In this document: positions 39,991 through 41,660 of the stretch, piece by piece
How positions within the stretch are numbered: the first letter of the stretch is position 1
How the letters are laid out: each line of letters begins with the position of its first letter
NCBI GenBank assembly: GCA_011109175.1
Contig: RDEW01000034.1
Coordinates: forward strand, 106,670-148,329
Direction: 5' to 3'
Length of the DNA: 41,660 nucleotides
From: Dicyema japonicum
Taxonomy: Eukaryota > Dicyemida > Rhombozoa > Dicyemidae
The notes under the pieces: generated by a model
Seen by the model: only the letters and a program-made list of their open reading frames with translations
The model's database searches: none
Told to the model about the DNA's origin: nothing
Made by a program: the position numbers and the translations under genes

Positions 39991-40604
39991 AAAAGGATGA
40001 ATAATAAGATGGGAGTGCATCGATCGAAATATGAAATTAACATTAATTTATTCAATTTATAATTACTTAAAAGGTTCGTATTCAGAAGAACTATGGAATT
40101 AATCTTCACTACGTATGCAAAGGTTTGAGCATTCCTACGGAGATTGTCACATTGTTGCAAAATTGTCTAATAATTTGTCAATGTTAAAGATAGTGAGGGA
40201 ATTGTGAAATTTCAATAATTAGTTAATGTTTGCTTTGAAATACTTGATTATTTTATTTTTTGACATTGATTTCAGCTGTCAAGGTAACGTCTGTGGCTCT
40301 AGACGTAATAAATTTCAATCGTGTTGATTAGGAGTAAGTACAAATGCTGTGTCGACAGAATAGATAGGAATAGACTATCTTTGAAAGGATCTCTCTAGGA
40401 CGGCTATTAATAAAATATGGAAAGATATTTCGGGCTAGAAATGAAAGGACGCAGCCTCAAAAGTGGATGTTAGAAATCATTCCGGAGGAGTTATCGAAAA
40501 CTTGTATGGCCTAGAAAAGGTGCGGGAAAAATATTTCTGGAGAAACCTGGAAAATATACAGGATGTTAACCGAATAAATAGAATTCCCGATAGATTCGAT
40601 AGAT
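39991..40604. other. No gene seen
   Basis: AT-rich; no frame or repeat recognised. Confidence 0.4.
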
Positions 40605-41660
40605 TTAATTAAATGTTGTGAGAGCACCGAATTTTTGGACGCATCCAAAAAATATTATATCCGAATTATGACTCTGCGGTTTAAGTAAACTCGGCACAAG
40701 ATAATTAATAATATTGGGCTCAGTACAGAGCCCTTTGGGACCCACGACACAAGCTGAGGCTTCACGACAAACACTGTTGAATTGACTTGGAAATATCAAA
40801 ACGTAACAGGTTATGTAGCCTTTAGGACTTCCGAATTTAGCAGGAAGAAACAGCCCCCACGACCTTCCTGGACAAAAACCATTAGTAGGGGATAAGAAAT
40901 TAGTTTCTTCAATATGCCGACACAAACGTTTGAAGATAATCCTCTCGCATATCTTAGAAATAAAGCACAAAAGAGTGATTGACCTATAGATCATATAGTC
41001 CTTTTTCGATTTCCCTGCCAAAGGATCATCTTCACTGTAGAATTTTTCCATAAGAGTGAATAAACCCAATAAACAGTTTTATAGAACACAAAACATTACT
41101 TCCGACCCCTCAAGGTCATACGAGCTTTCTATATCTTCCCAGAATGATGAATTTCCAACGTCGACTTTTGAGGCTTAGTCCTTCCATTTCCTCTCCGAAA
41201 CATCTTTCCAATCTAGACCAGATGCATCAAATCTGAGGGAATCGACTACATCAGCTTTAAGGCAGATTACAAGCTCCTGGGGAATATGATCACTTCCAAT
41301 ATCTAGTAAAGTCCTGGGTACGTCGACATAAGGGAGAAGGAGGATGAAATGAAAAAAGCCCCTAATTTGCCCCTTATAAGAGAAATGATTAGGACCAACC
41401 GACGTTAAGACTTCGAATCCTGAGATTTCAGATGAGATCTTCAAAGTCGTCCATCCCGATTCGTTTTGAAACACCCATGACTGATGTTATTCGTATTGAG
41501 ATCACCAACTAGAACGGATTCTTGTTGTAGATCTCAGAAATCTCCGTAGAACATGTCTCCAGATTCTTCGATTATAGACCTCCAACACTAATCCACAACC
41601 CCTTGCAACAAACATCGACGGGAATTTGTATCCCCTCAGTATTTGACTAATCGGCTTCTT
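40605..41660 (-). pseudogene. APE-type (CR1/jockey-like) LINE, edge-truncated
   Basis: Minus strand from the right window edge: a GDLNTNN motif (DxN of the endonuclease, about 41510), then LLDIGSDHIPQELVI (SDH motif, about 41290-41310) and SLRFDASGLDWKD. Then reverse-transcriptase blocks follow: YRSITLLCFISKICERIIFK, LSPTNGFCPGRS, and in another frame QLVSWVPKGSVLSPILL (family SxGVPQGSVLGPxLF). Sequence between finger motifs is shortened and the YxDD region is absent. At least two frameshifts. The element continues beyond the window at its 5' end. It differs in sequence from the APE-type LINE at 14880 and 20650. Confidence 0.8.

Noticed and set aside
1-41660. Microsporidian origin (AT-rich, small ORFs, many transposon relics)
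   Set aside because: Microsporidia have few introns and lack ZYG11/ZER1-type receptors as far as known; a gene with ten introns of ~23 nt and animal domain architecture fits a dicyemid-like metazoan better. Not formally excluded.
1-41660. CRISPR array, bacterial operon or phage content
   Set aside because: No spaced short direct repeats, no ribosome-binding-site pattern and no bacterial gene order; the content is eukaryotic.

Overview
This window looks like nuclear DNA of an animal with an AT-rich, repeat-laden genome and extremely short introns. The key evidence is a minus-strand gene at 8017-10287. Its coding sequence is interrupted by ten GT...AG introns of only 22-24 nt. When they are removed, one 680-residue open frame remains, with an elongin BC box at the very N-terminus, a leucine-rich middle and an armadillo-like C-terminal half. 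That is the architecture of the animal ZYG11/ZER1 substrate receptors of CUL2 ubiquitin ligases. An animal-type gene with introns of about 23 nt points to a dicyemid mesozoan (known for introns of about this size). This assignment is inference; the intron structure itself is read from the sequence.

Layout. 1-7700 is a patchwork of broken retroelements (RLE-type LINE pieces in both orientations, tRNA-derived SINE heads) with one intact small acidic ORF at 4361-4738. 8017-10287 is the ZYG11/ZER1-like gene. 11117-16985 and 17147-22745 are two copies of a diverged direct segmental duplication (about 5.6 kb). Each carries the same internally deleted APE-type LINE with a 2A-like motif near its start. 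23490-24330 is another RLE-LINE piece. 25635-29955 holds two copies of a roughly 1-kb segment starting with tRNA-Leu(UAG), one decayed and one intact, flanking the longest RLE-type LINE copy (26900-28852) and a 56-N gap. 30000-41660 has scattered remnants: another RLE LINE, a probable Penelope-type GIY-YIG domain, hAT transposase ends, a pogo-like terminal repeat, a KRBA2-like integrase with a possible 28-nt intron, and APE-type LINE pieces.

The genes do not form a pathway. One host gene, one tRNA gene and one or a few small ORFs sit in transposon debris. Two features need care. Five isolated single n characters are each flanked by near-identical 125-290 bp direct repeats, which look like unmerged contig ends and not biology. 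Many apparent ORFs are also shadows or frameshifted fragments. The chief discovery candidate is the ultra-short-intron gene; next are the dispersed tail motif shared by many insertions and the 2A-like LINE motif.
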